The notes below the pieces were generated by a model. The model saw only the letters and a list, made by a program, of their open reading frames with translations. It ran no database searches and was not told the origin of the DNA. This document shows, one piece after another, positions 38,680-49,709 of a stretch of 64,000 nucleotides of DNA. This stretch comes from Membranipora membranacea (Eukaryota > Bryozoa > Gymnolaemata > Cheilostomatida > Membraniporidae): positions 22,914,283-22,978,282 of the forward strand of contig OU612066.1 in assembly GCA_914767715.1 (NCBI GenBank), read 5' to 3'. Positions within the stretch are counted from its first letter, which is position 1. Each line of letters starts with the position of its first letter. The translations under genes were made by a program, and so were the position numbers.

Positions 38680-41114
38680 CTGGGATATAATATACTATAC
38701 AATATACCAAATCAGTGCTCTGACCTAATGAAGCATGTTGACGTACCCAGAGGAACACATGTACGCATGGGCAATCATGAGCAGGCGTAATTTGGTACCA
38801 GGTCAGTTGTTTCGTATAACCATAGTCAACGGACAGATCATCTTTTTTTTGACGGTTCGTGATATCGGAAGGAACAAAGCAACACCAGACATCAAATCGA
38901 AGGGAATTTTCTCCTGAGTAAGAATATTAAGGTAGTAAAGAAAAAAATTTGGGGGGCGGCCATTTTTTTAAGCAAAACAAATTTTTTGGGGACTTTTTGG
39001 GCCTGTTTCTACCTTGGATGATAAATATATACTTCCAATGCCTCAGAAATATGCATTTAGATGATATTTATCCATGGTTAAAAAAGAAATTTTGTATCTC
39101 TAAAGAAATCACCAAAAAAAACCCTAAACAAATTTAATTTCTGCAAAGTGGTAGTTGTCTCCCCCGTTTTGGATCTTTTTCATTTTTTGTTGTTTAACAA
39201 GATTTAACTTCAACAAAATATTACACAGACGGGTCATGGGCAATCTACCATATCCCAGAAGAGGTACAGCAGTCATAGTCACTCCAATCTGAATATACAG
39301 CCTTTTTTAAGCTGGAAAGTCGAAGCAGACGTCGCACCCACAACGACAAGATTGCGGCAAAAGTTTCCTCTCATATATGGCAGCTGCAAGCTTACAATCT
39401 GCATTGTGATGACCGGTAGTTGGTCGCTGTCAATTCCTCTAAATCTTTAAGAGCTGGGGGTAGTGCGGTGTATAGAATCTTGCAGGCAGCCCCGGTAATC
39501 TCCCGCCAATGATCGTTGATTACAGATGGTTCAATTTTTTTATTCTGGCTGGGCAATCTCCCATTTGCTTGCCTCATAGTCAGAGAGACAGACAGAGAAT
39601 GAAAGTATCTTCTGTGTTCATACTTCCCTGAGAATAGTTGGTGGCTGGCAGATAAAATGACAGGGTATTATAATTTTTAGGTGCATGAGACTTGCACCAC
39701 CGTTTCATGCAGTGCAGCTCCCTACAGGATCTTGAATTCGGGTTTTTTCATATATTGAAACCTGGTACATTATTTGATTATTATAAGATTTCGGTGAGGT
39801 TGTCAAAGAAAGCTTACATCAAGAAATTTTATAAAGATTATCACCTATATCTTGACCCCAAAATTCAGCAATAATTGGTCAGGACGCTAAATTAACTCTC
39901 GAAGCACTACAGCTTTAGCACAAACTGGGTAGCTGCTGAGTTGTTTAATTGTCCGTCTCCAATGATACCAAGGCATTGAGCAGTTTTTAGCCTGACTTTG
40001 ACTTGCAGTCGCCCCTGTGTATTTGTCTCAATGACAACTCATGATTAGCCAATATGTTAAGCCGATGTGTTCTGAAGAAACTTGTGTGAAATGTGACAAA
40101 CCACCTGGCACAAGTTTTATCCCTCCTTGTTATCCCTCCCCCACACGAGCATTTCATATAAAGGGCAACTCAAGCACCGAAATCAACAGCATTGCATAGT
40201 ATCTCGTCTGCCATGTTATTAGATGATTGAATACTTCTTTGCTTTGCATTTGTTCATTGCTTCTGCCAGAAAAGCTTGTCTTGCCATACTTTTAGCAATG
40301 AACATGAGCTCCACCAAGACCGTCCGTTCTTGGGAGAGAAGCAGCTTTTCACGCGGGCAGAGCTTCTTGTTTGGCATCGCCAATGAGTGCAGCTATGACA
40401 TGGTTAGCTTGTTCGGGACCTATTTCAAAGCTGCATCAGCAGATAAGTCCCCACTCTTTGCGACTCAACTTTTGAATTCAATGATGGCACACTGCAGTTA
40501 AGGGAATATAGATCAACCAATAAGGCACTTTCATTGCTAGCTCACAAAGTTTTGACAGCCATGAGTGAATGGAACTCAGAGTTTTGATACCCTCCACCGA
40601 CATGTCCTGCTCTCAGGATTATCCCATGTGTGTTTAAAACATGTTCAATTGAGCACTTCAGGTCCTGCCTTGCATATTACAGAAAGATTTAGATGATCAT
40701 TAAGAATATGTTCTGAGGCAGGTACTATAAACGATTGGGTTCCTCAGTTATTTAAAAGTTCTAGGTCCGACTTTATCTCAATTTATCTTAAATTCAAATT
40801 TACACTGCCCCTTTTTTCTGTAACAGAATGATGGGATAAAATCGGAATAAAATTTATACTGTTTTCAAAAATCGCCAAAAACCAAGTGTATCAATGCTAA
40901 TGCTAATGCCTTTGGAATGTGTGAAACTGTGATGGTTTTTGGATAATATGGAACTTATTGAGATGTCAGGCAACGCAGATACAGCCAGCACAAGTTATTA
41001 TAACTATTTAAAAATCAGAAAGATTAACTTCACCCCAAACCCTTTTAAAAAATCAAACATTATAAATTGAAACTTTAATCTGCTCACAGAGCATGTTCAA
41101 CTCATTTAATCTAA

Positions 41115-41279
41115 CTTCATCAGCAAACCGCGCACCCGTGTGCCTCCTATCAAATGTCGGCCCTGTGGAACAAACTGTCCAACAACCTGGAATACAAAAA
41201 GACTCCGGCCACCTTTGGCACTCAGGTGCTACTGACTTTTTTTAAAACGGATTTTTGCCACATCTTGTATGGTGTATGA
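41115..41279 (+). pseudogene. Non-LTR retrotransposon reverse transcriptase, C-terminal remnant
   Basis: The open frame reads ASYQMSALWNKLSNNLEYKK, then TPATFGTQVLLTFFKTDF, to a TGA at 41279. The ALWNKL core and the following helix are the normal end of LINE ORF2 proteins. It matches the style of the remnant at 33255-33425, suggesting one family. Upstream catalytic parts are absent. Confidence 0.6.
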
Positions 41280-41644
41280 ACTGGTACCTCAAAAAACTAA
41301 AACCTTAACACGCTGATTGCGCATGTTGGCCTCATCTCTGCCGCACCCGAATACATTCTAATTTCAAAATTCTAAATTCATTGTTGCAGTTGAAAACAAA
41401 CATACCAAATCTTTGAGGCATGTGTTAGAATATGTTCACCTACAGCATAGGTGGGCAACCTTTTTGTGAAAAAAGCCACATTTTACACAGACTCAGCTCA
41501 AAAGGCCTCAACAAATATTTCAAACATAAATTTGGAATGTGAGTTATATTTTGGCTCTGCATATTTTGTACAAACTAAATCAGAATAATATGTGTTAATA
41601 AAAACTGCAGTATGTTGCGATAAAAATTGACTCGCATGGGCTCA

Positions 41645-41985
41645 AACAAAATACTAATATTTATCTATTCTTCTGAAGTTTTGTGACATTAAGCTACAAT
41701 TATAATCTTTCATGTGTTTGAGCAAAGGACAAGGGGAAAATTTCAATTAGGCTGGTCGAATGAAGGAACTCCGTAACATTTCAGATAACATTCCGGAGCA
41801 CTTGTAACATGTTACAAAGCTGACTGCATAAGCTAAAACTAAATAATTAAATATTTATCTAATCCTCTGAAGTTTTGTGACATTAAGTTAAATTTACAAT
41901 TAATCTTAGGGACAAGTGGTTGAGCAAAGGGCAAGGGGAAATTTTTCATATATGCCTGTCTAACATTCTTGAGCACTTGTAAGAC
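41645..41985 (+). repeat. Direct duplication inside the 38.8-44 kb region
   Basis: Two diverged units share ATATTTATCTA, CTCTGAAGTTTTGTGACATT/TTCTGAAGTTTTGTGACATT, GAGCAAAGGxCAAGGGGAAA and GAGCACTTGTAA in the same order. No coding potential. Confidence 0.65.
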
Positions 41986-43932
41986 GACTACATCCAAAAG
42001 TTACGAAAGGACATTTTTGTTTTCACTGTTTTTGGTTTAGTTTTTGCAAATTGAAGCTCTTATTAAATGTAGTCTACACTAGTACTGTTATGATGTTTTG
42101 TAAAGTATGGCTTGGGAATTCCCTTGATACGTTAACATGTATGTAGCCTAACTACATGCATGATGCAGAATGGCAAATATTATGAAACTCAAGCTAAGGA
42201 TTGTGCTTACAGAGGGGTATGCATTAGTCTCGTCACCAACTTTTTTCTTCTTTTTTTTCAAAAGTGGCGTTATGACAAAGTCTGCTATGCATGCTTTGAC
42301 ATCCACATCAGGAAAACAAATGAATGAGTAATCCTTTTTTAGACAAAAGGCCGCAATAAGGCCGCAAAAGATTACTCATTAGGCCGCACCGGCAAAAAGG
42401 CCGCAGGTTGCCCACAGCTGACCTACAGGATAGGGGTGTTGTTGGTTTGCTGGAGCAACCTGATATTAAATCGCTTGCTTTTTGAATGTCTGGCTCTAGT
42501 GAGACCATACTGCCATGTAAAAACTGGTTTAGGAATATGTTACTTGACTTATAAGATACCATCTGATCGCTGTAGTGCTAGGCAGTCTGGTGTGAGACTC
42601 TTTTCATTATGTATTACCGGCAGCTGTTGTTGTATTGTGCCTCAATAGCTAGATGATCCTGATCAGACTGTGCTTGTAAATGAAGATCGCATGTCGATCT
42701 GGTTTCTCTGTTGAACCTCAGTCATACTCATAGACGCTTGAAAAAATTGTCGACTCACTTTCATTTTGTTGACAACGAAGAATATACACTTGGCCTCTCA
42801 AAGAGTTAAGGCTCACAACCAAAGACGCATCTCTTGCAGTCCATTCGTTTCATACCCTATGTAAGAGATTGCCATGTCAGCAAACCTGGAGACGGTTTGC
42901 TTGCTTGTGTAGTATTTGTAGCATTTCTTAATGTAGCTCAGTGGCCTTTTGGGACAGTGCTCTATCAAGTTGTTACTAAACTGTTGGCCTGGGGGATCCT
43001 TGCGCATTTTAACTTTCAAGATAATTCAATAAATACGACACCAGAATAATCTGGTCATGTCTCAGCGGTGCTACTCCAAAGACTAGTCTTTTGGGATTTT
43101 GATGTAGGACTGCCTTGTCCGATCACAAATGTTGTTTTACCTTTTGAAGCTCTTATAATGACAGTAGGTTACTATACTTCCTTATACACGATTTTTTAAA
43201 ATTAGAAACAAGGTGACATCAGACAATAATCTTAATCTTCAAAAAATCGTTCCAATAATCACCATTCATTGAATAGTGAAGGAAATTGATAATAACATAT
43301 TTAAAGTTTAGCAGAGACAAATTTATACTCAACAATGTTAAGAAGGGTGGCAGCAAGTAATTTATTCTAAATCTACATTTGGAAAATTAATTATATTCAA
43401 GGATCGGCAAGTGAAAATGCATTTGTAATTCGCTGTCGGGACAACTCCGAATGAATTCTTCATATTTGAAATGACCATAGCTTAAAAAATATCTAAGTTT
43501 TAGTTTTGAGACTTTCAGGAGGTGAAGCAAACATGTGAATCTAGCCTCTGTACTTTTTTTGAGTGAATCTGAAAAGTGAAAAAAAAGTCCTCGTCTACAG
43601 TATAACCAAATCATACTAATTTTTTGGTGCCCTCGAAATATCCGGCAGCATAAAAATCCAAGAAAGTTTTTTCAACTATTTTTATGTCACTCACTATGTT
43701 TTAATCTAAAATAAATGTGTAAATCAAATTTAGTGTGATAGGAACACTCTCTGTGATGTGTAATGCAAATAGGTATATTTTTGACAAATTTGAAGTTTTC
43801 CTCTCTTTAACCCTCCGATTCAGATGCGCCTCAATTTAAATATTTTACTACCAAAATATTCTTATTCCCGAGAGTCTAAGCTTCGATTTGATATATAGTG
43901 GTGCTTTGTTCCTTCCGATATCACGAAACGCC

Positions 43933-44130
43933 TTAACGGAGCCACTTTTTTGGGATCTGTCCGTTGACTACCAGGTCAATTATCAGATGTGCCATGGCAA
44001 TGATAGAGGGACCTAACAAGTATTGGTCATCACAACCATTCTGCTTGCAGGGTAGCCTTGTGACATAGTCTATCTCTGCAGCACAGCAGTGGTGGCGCTG
44101 CCTTCCATCAAGAAAGGCAACTCCCAGGGT
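43933..44130 (-). pseudogene. Orphan coding-like fragment at the outer edge of the right inverted repeat
   Basis: A 65-codon open frame with non-random content (GVAFLDGRQRHHCCAAEIDY, later LPCKQNGCDDQYLLGPS and VVNGQIPKKWLR) ending at TAA 43933. Its last codons lie inside the inverted repeat, and the left repeat also encodes VNGQI in one frame. It is probably a piece of a transposon protein, but I cannot name the family. Confidence 0.35.
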
Positions 44131-45333
44131 TCAAGGTTATGAGATATCAAAACCAGTGTTCCATTTAGGCCCAAATATTTCCAAATTATGGGTTTTCATT
44201 ATTTTCCCAATTTTGGTACTCAGACTAGGTGAATTAGTTCAAGCCCTATGCTGCAGAGACGAACCTATGCCTCAACAGTTCGCACATGCGCAGACTGCAT
44301 CACAACATTACAAGCAACCTTCACAGATCTCTCCACTCTCTGTACCTTAAAAAACAAATACTGGCAAAATACTTTCACGTGAAGTTTCATGAGTATCAGC
44401 ATCAGCAATCCCTTATCAGGATTGTTTATTTTGATCTCGCTCAGCTTGTTTAGATTATTGGGTAAAAAAATAGGAATTCTCTGTAAATAATAATCCATGA
44501 GTAAATATGAATCATTCTTCCATGATCAGGGATTAAGTCTTTTGAGGGCAGCACAAACTCCAAACAGTCCCTTCCTGTACCCTGTGTAGAGAGAGAGAGA
44601 GGAATACCCAGGAAGAATACATTCTACATTTTCACACAATGTTCCACAACAAAAAGGGCACATGCTTTACTTGAATTGAACCGAGTCCCACCATAGAAAA
44701 TAATTGTTGGTGTGATGGCCTCAAGTATATATCAGGGCTGCAGCTGAAACTTCTTAAACTTATAATAAAAGTGTTTGTAAACAAACGCAATACAATTGCT
44801 TCGAGACTGACACAGTTGACAGTCTATCTAATACAATCAGGAGTTGTCTTTTTCTGAAGCAAGGGAAGACAACCACAGCACCACACACTTCCACACGTAG
44901 AACTTTCTCTGCAATGATATCAATCCTTTGCAAAGGAGCAACTTCAGCAAAGTGAAATTGTTTGACAACATTGTATTAGATTAACGAACTCTATTGTCTT
45001 CAAATCAAACGACATCCTTTCAAACATCAAACAGACGAATCTGTTAATTAATAAATTATTATTATGTAATTTATGTAATTGCTATCTCAAACTAAAAGTC
45101 CACGAAATAAGAAAAAAATCTGTTTGGTGAATAAATGAACATTCTGATATACTGGCTCAAATGTTTAAAAAAAACTGTAAGTTTACCAATAAATAAAGCT
45201 GACAATTTGCAGCAGCATAAAGAAGCTGTCTGAAAAATTCAACTTTAGCCATGTATCCCCAGTAAAAAACTTTAAGAAATATAGTAGGTGATGGCAAAGT
45301 GTAAAGGGCAAACGGTTAAGACATCAGCCCTGG

Positions 45334-45531
45334 TTATGGACAGCCACAATTACATATTCCCATGTGTATAAAGTGATCCCTGTTAAAAGTTTGCTGGCAG
45401 TAGTTAAAGCATTTCATTTGTGACATTCTTTGTCCAGTCGACAGATGATCACAACCACCCGTCCGCTGCACACATGCTAGCATAAAGCAGCTCAATACAA
45501 GAATGATGGTTACTAGTCTCAGTGCATCCAT
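45334..45531 (-). CDS. Secreted six-cysteine peptide, copy P1
   Basis: A 65-aa precursor. Residues 1-26 form a hydrophobic signal peptide (MDALRLVTIILVLSCFMLAC and on), shared almost letter for letter by all four copies. The mature part (27-65) has cysteines spaced C-x13-C-x3-C-x14-C-x-C-x-C with a Gly two residues before the fourth Cys. CxxxC plus GxC plus CxC recalls the CS-alpha/beta defensin-like fold, but the last three cysteines are unusually close, so that is inference. This copy is the most diverged: Trp before CxxxC is Met, and a 5'UTR donor is not obvious. The coding exon starts after an acceptor at 45541-45542. A TATA box lies about 0.5 kb upstream at 46037. Role could be antimicrobial, toxin-like or signalling. 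Confidence 0.8.
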   Translation of the reverse strand: MDALRLVTIILVLSCFMLACVQRTGGCDHLSTGQRMSQMKCFNYCQQTFNRDHFIHMGICNCGCP

Positions 45532-46036
45532 TATTACCCGCTGTGGAAACAAAAAACATGATTTCAGACTTTATTCAATATACATGTACATTTGTAAATT
45601 AATGTTTTGGTGTTCTGCCAAAATCAATAGTGTCAAAACCTCACAATCTAGTTTTCCATCTAATATTCCATGTCGCTTCATTGTTTCCAACCAAATAGTT
45701 TTCATCTGGTTTGCCATTCCTAGCTCTAAGCTTTGGATGATTGTAATTTTTATGGGTGCAACAAATAATAAGAATTCATACATTGAAGTACATTCGGATT
45801 ATAATTTTTTTTAATTGTACTGCAAACAAAGCTGTACTACTTTCATTTTATATTTGGATATAGGAATTGAATTTTAATTCTCGTCGATTCAAAGAGACAA
45901 GCTATGTTTTCTATTGAGTAAGGTGGTGAATAGGAGAGTTGTCGCTGATCTGGTGATTCTCTCCTCGGTTTGTTGAAAGGGCCTGGTATCTCCTGATTTT
46001 CAATGTTGTACTGCTAGAACCCAACCTAGTGTCCCC

Positions 46037-46043
46037 TTTTATA
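46037..46043 (-). promoter_or_regulatory. TATA box of peptide gene P1
   Basis: GATATAAAAGGGGACACT on the minus strand is aligned by its flanks (AGGGGACACTAGG and the following GTACAACATTGAAAATC) with the TATA regions of P2-P4. Confidence 0.6.
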
Positions 46044-46583
46044 TCCTCAGGTCTTCTGCATTTTGAATCCTGCATCTTTATTGAGGTTTTTTGTATTTGT
46101 ACATACAATTCTGGACTATGAAATTTGCCTCATCGCATTTGGTTGTCTATTTATTAAATGGTCTGTTAAGAAGTTTTTTATCTTGTCAATGCAAAATTCT
46201 GAGGGTAAGATGAGGGCAATATAGAAAGCTGATGAAAGAGGAGCTGCGTCATTTGGGTTGATATCATTGGTGATGTCATAAACCAACCACAACTTATTGA
46301 GTAAGAAATAATATCGTAATTGTAGAATCAGCATTTTTACCTAATTGAGAGAGAAACTTCACATTCTTTAGCTCTTGTACCGGAACCATAACATTGCTCT
46401 TTACCACAATCAATTAATGTACCTTTATTTCAATTGCTGAATACAGTGTGGAGTAGACAAAAACCTTGAGAGGAGGATTTGCAAATTAATTCTTTATGTA
46501 GTAAAAATTTGTAGCTTTGCAAATCAATTTAACCACCTCTGTTTGGTCATCGGTTGCCACAGATTGAGAAGATCCTGAAGACC

Positions 46584-46775
46584 GGAGGTCCTAGACCAGA
46601 CACACTGTTTATGATCAGGACGTGGTACCTCGGAGGTCCTAGACCAGACACACTGTTTATGATCAGGACGTGGTACCTCGGAGGTCCTAGACCAGACACA
46701 CTGTTTATGATCAGGACGTGGTACCTCGGAGGTCCTAGACCAGACACACTGTTTATGATCAGGACGTGGTATCTT
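46584..46775. repeat. 48-bp minisatellite, four copies
   Basis: Four near-identical direct copies of a 48-bp unit starting GGAGGTCCTAGACCAGACAC. The first three are identical and the fourth differs only at its end. The unit is a multiple of three with no stop codons in one frame of each strand, so both strands show an ORF with a 16-aa repeat (plus: GGPRPDTLFMIRTWYL). Located about 0.5 kb upstream of the P1 promoter. Confidence 0.95.
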
Positions 46776-49160
46776 TCATCAATTAAATTGACCACTGTGT
46801 ATACCCTAAAGGAGGTGAATTTTAGATGGAAACGTTCGCCATTTCGCACATAGTAAATAGCTAAAATTAAGGCTAGCTAACATTTACTCACCCCTTTTAA
46901 ATCACTTTATATATATAATTCCATTTCAGCAAGACAAAATTAAATGCTAGCTAACATTAGGACCCTCACCAAACTAGCTGAGCTTAACTCTGGCTAAAGT
47001 GGAATATTGCTTTAGCATGTACTGTAAGCTTGGTTAACATCAGACAAAGATTTAGATCTATTAGAATAACTTTTCACGCATTCAAGGATTATATTCAGGG
47101 ACAAATCCAAAAACTATGCTGCTTGTCAAACTTTCAAAACTGAGGTGAAGGTTTTTTCGTTCCATCCCAAATTACCCAAGCTTAGATGCCACTTGAAGTA
47201 GCATTTAGATTATTGGCTGTTGAATTTTCAGTTGTATCTATTGACTACATCAGTCAATTATAAGCAAAACATTATCAGGTTTAGGGACATCTTGGTAACT
47301 AGGATAAAGATGAATTCTTTTTTTGGCAAAATATGGGTCAAGAAAAACCTGTAAGGCTATAAACTGTAAGGCTAGATAATAATATGCTTCAAACTACTCA
47401 TTTCAGTTATATTTGATTCAACATTGCTGTTTAATGGTGTGTTCTTTTGAATTTTCCAACTTCTTGGATAGAAACAGGTATAAATATTTTTGAATGACCT
47501 GAGTCATAAGCTAATTAGCGCCATCAACCCAATCTTTTTTTGGGATAGTAAGATAGCACAATCGGGTAGCGTGCTTGCTATTCACAGCCAGGCAATTGGT
47601 GCTGCAGGAGTTGTTAGTCTTAATTTTAATAACTAGAGTACCCAGTCTAATTTTAAATACTATCCAAGGTTCATAAGCAACCTTCTGCAATGCGTCAACT
47701 GATTCCCACGATCAAAGTTGAGATGGAGAAGGTACCAAAAATAACAAGTTTCAAATTCTTTCCTAATCGCTTTTAATCAAGTTTCTATATAATATTGACT
47801 TTTATTAGAATAGGATGCTGGACCAGTTCTAAGAGTTCTCCGGTTTTCAGTAGCAACTGTTTGTGAGCTCTTTGCCCTCATCACATCCGGTTGCCTATGG
47901 CGCTGTATTCTTTTTGCTTAGTTAACCAAGTATACCCAGTATATGTCTAGACTTTAATCGATCTTGCGCATAGACCAGAGATGACGTCGCCTGCGTTGAA
48001 AAAATAAATAAAAAAGTTTAGACAGAAATTCCGATCCTGTTATTTGAATGTTATACAGAATTACAAGTCATACTTAGGTCAAGCTTGTCAAGACAGACTT
48101 CCTAGATCCCATTCCTTTTATTTTTTCTTTTTAAAACTTCATAAGTTTAGTATAATTCTAGAAAAATTGTTGCGACAAAAACCATAAAAAAGTCTAACAG
48201 AGGGAACTGAGGGTGATTAAATCTATTGATATAATCAACCTAGGGATCTGAACGAATCTCTCTGCGGATATTAGCAACGTATTGACATTATGGCTAGCTG
48301 AATTACCACTATTCAGGAATCAAGATTAATGGTGCTTAGATGATATAGAAGGATATAAATTATAAGGTAATGTTGTCCTATCTAATATTGTTGTGGTGTA
48401 CTACGTTGGTAGGTCAGAATGAGCCGAAAATTTATGAAGTAAAAAATGCACATCGTATCAATCAAGTAACCTTGGACAAGAGCAATGAAATAAAGAATCT
48501 CAACGAAGAGTGATCTGTCACGTTTGATTGCGGTTTGTTTTATTGACCATAAATGACAACTAGTTACATAGATAAACGGACATCCTGGTCTGCATTTGAG
48601 AGAACGAGAGGTGGTCCCATGATTGTAAATAATTCTAATGGAAAATATGATAGTAAGCGTAGTTGTATCTTTTTCTTTTCAATCTGTATTTTATTTACTA
48701 CCAGCATGTACGACTATATGTATGATGCATTGATTTGACTGTGGTCATATGTAACAATATTATTTTTAGACTGCAAAATATAATCAGTTGACAGCAACAA
48801 TATCCAAGGGCACATGATTTGTAGAAAGGATTGTGAGCAACTAGACATAATACATGAGGGAACAAGACATGATGGTCAGGTAAAGGCACTGATAAGTTTA
48901 AAGGGTTACAAATATGTTCAAAAATTAATTGAGTGATTAATCAATCCAAAAGCATCATTTTACCACTAAAGGAGGCATATAAAAATAAAACCACAGAGAA
49001 GAATATATATTATGCATATTTGACTATTACTATCCATACCTCAGGTCACCCATAAAGAGATTAATAAGTTATAGATGTTGCTGAGTAAATCTACACTATC
49101 AAATTTGTTACTGCTATTAGTGTAAGTATCTCAGGCACACAGGAAAAACAGTAAGTCTAA

Positions 49161-49358
49161 TTACAGACAATAACAATTACAGATTCCCATGAGTATAAAG
49201 TGATCCCTGTGAAAAGTTTGCTGGCAGTAGTCGAAGCATTTCCATTGTGACATTCTCCGACCAGTTGACACGGGTTCACAGCCCTCTGCCTGTTGCACAC
49301 AGGCTAACATGAAGCAGCTCAATACAAGAATGATGGTAACTAGTCTCAGTGCATCCAT
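49161..49358 (-). CDS. Secreted six-cysteine peptide, copy P2
   Basis: 65-aa precursor with the family signal peptide (residues 1-26) and cysteines at 27, 41, 45, 60, 62 and 64. The mature peptide has GRRMSQWKC before CxxxC and ends GICNCYCL. The coding exon begins after a TTTTTTTTTAG acceptor at 49381-49382; a donor (AAAAG/GTGAGG) at 49496 closes the 5'UTR exon, and a TATA box lies at 49702-49709. It is transcribed away from P3, so P2 and P3 are head to head about 2.4 kb apart by TATA box. The role is unknown; a defensin-like or toxin-like secreted effector is inferred from the signal peptide and cysteine density. Confidence 0.85.
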   Translation of the reverse strand: MDALRLVTIILVLSCFMLACVQQAEGCEPVSTGRRMSQWKCFDYCQQTFHRDHFILMGICNCYCL

Positions 49359-49701
49359 TTTAAACTTCTTGGAACTCAGTCTAAAAAAAAAAGAAAAATA
49401 CAAGAACCTGAAATTATGTTTGTTAAATCACTGATTTTAATTTAAAAACCTGATTCTAACATCATAGCGCTAACAAAAACAGTTTTTATCCTCACCTTTT
49501 TATGGTTTTCTTACACCTATGTTGTGCTATAGAATTATGAGCTCTGTAAAATGATCTTATAAGTTGTCAACTTCACTGCTGGTTCGCTAGAGTGTTGATG
49601 GTGTGCAATTAGTTTATCGATGTAGTGAGAGATAGTTAGTAGGTTTTGTTGCGGAACTGTATCTCTTCAATGTTGTACTGCCAGAACACAATCCAGTGTC
49701 C

Positions 49702-49709
49702 CTTATATA
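49702..49709 (-). promoter_or_regulatory. TATA box of peptide gene P2
   Basis: GCATATATAAGGGACACTGG on the minus strand is nearly identical to the P4 promoter, with the following ATTGTGTTCTGGCAGTAC also conserved. Confidence 0.8.

Larger units (their letters stand above)
38823..43977. mobile_element. Region bounded by 80-100 bp inverted repeats (possible 5.15-kb transposon)
   Basis: 38823-38903 and the reverse complement of 43881-43977 share TAGTCAACGGACAGATC, TTTCGTGATATCGG/TTCGTGATATCGG with AAGGAACAAAGCA, and ATCAAATCGAAG. Both outer ends are followed by CCA, a possible 3-bp target duplication. The interior has a dead LINE tail (41115-41279), a direct duplication (41645-41985) and short ORFs I cannot identify, but no intact transposase. 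It might instead be two separate inverted copies of a shorter repeat. Confidence 0.5.
45552..49160. other. DNA between peptide genes P1 and P2
   Basis: Besides the P1 leader region and the 48-bp minisatellite, it contains ends of the GGCTAGCTAACATT MITE family (46870-47000). The P2 3' flank (about 48800-48900) matches the flank after P4 (TGCCTTT-CC-GACxATCATGTCTT). No other gene is supported. Confidence 0.45.

Noticed and set aside
40223-40501. 92-codon plus-strand ORF inside the 38.8-44 kb region
   Set aside because: No transposase or other motif on either strand. Possibly relic coding DNA but not supportable.
46547-46853. Two 99-100 codon ORFs with 16-aa repeats
   Set aside because: They arise from a 48-bp tandem repeat that happens to lack stops on both strands; no start context, splice sites or homology.
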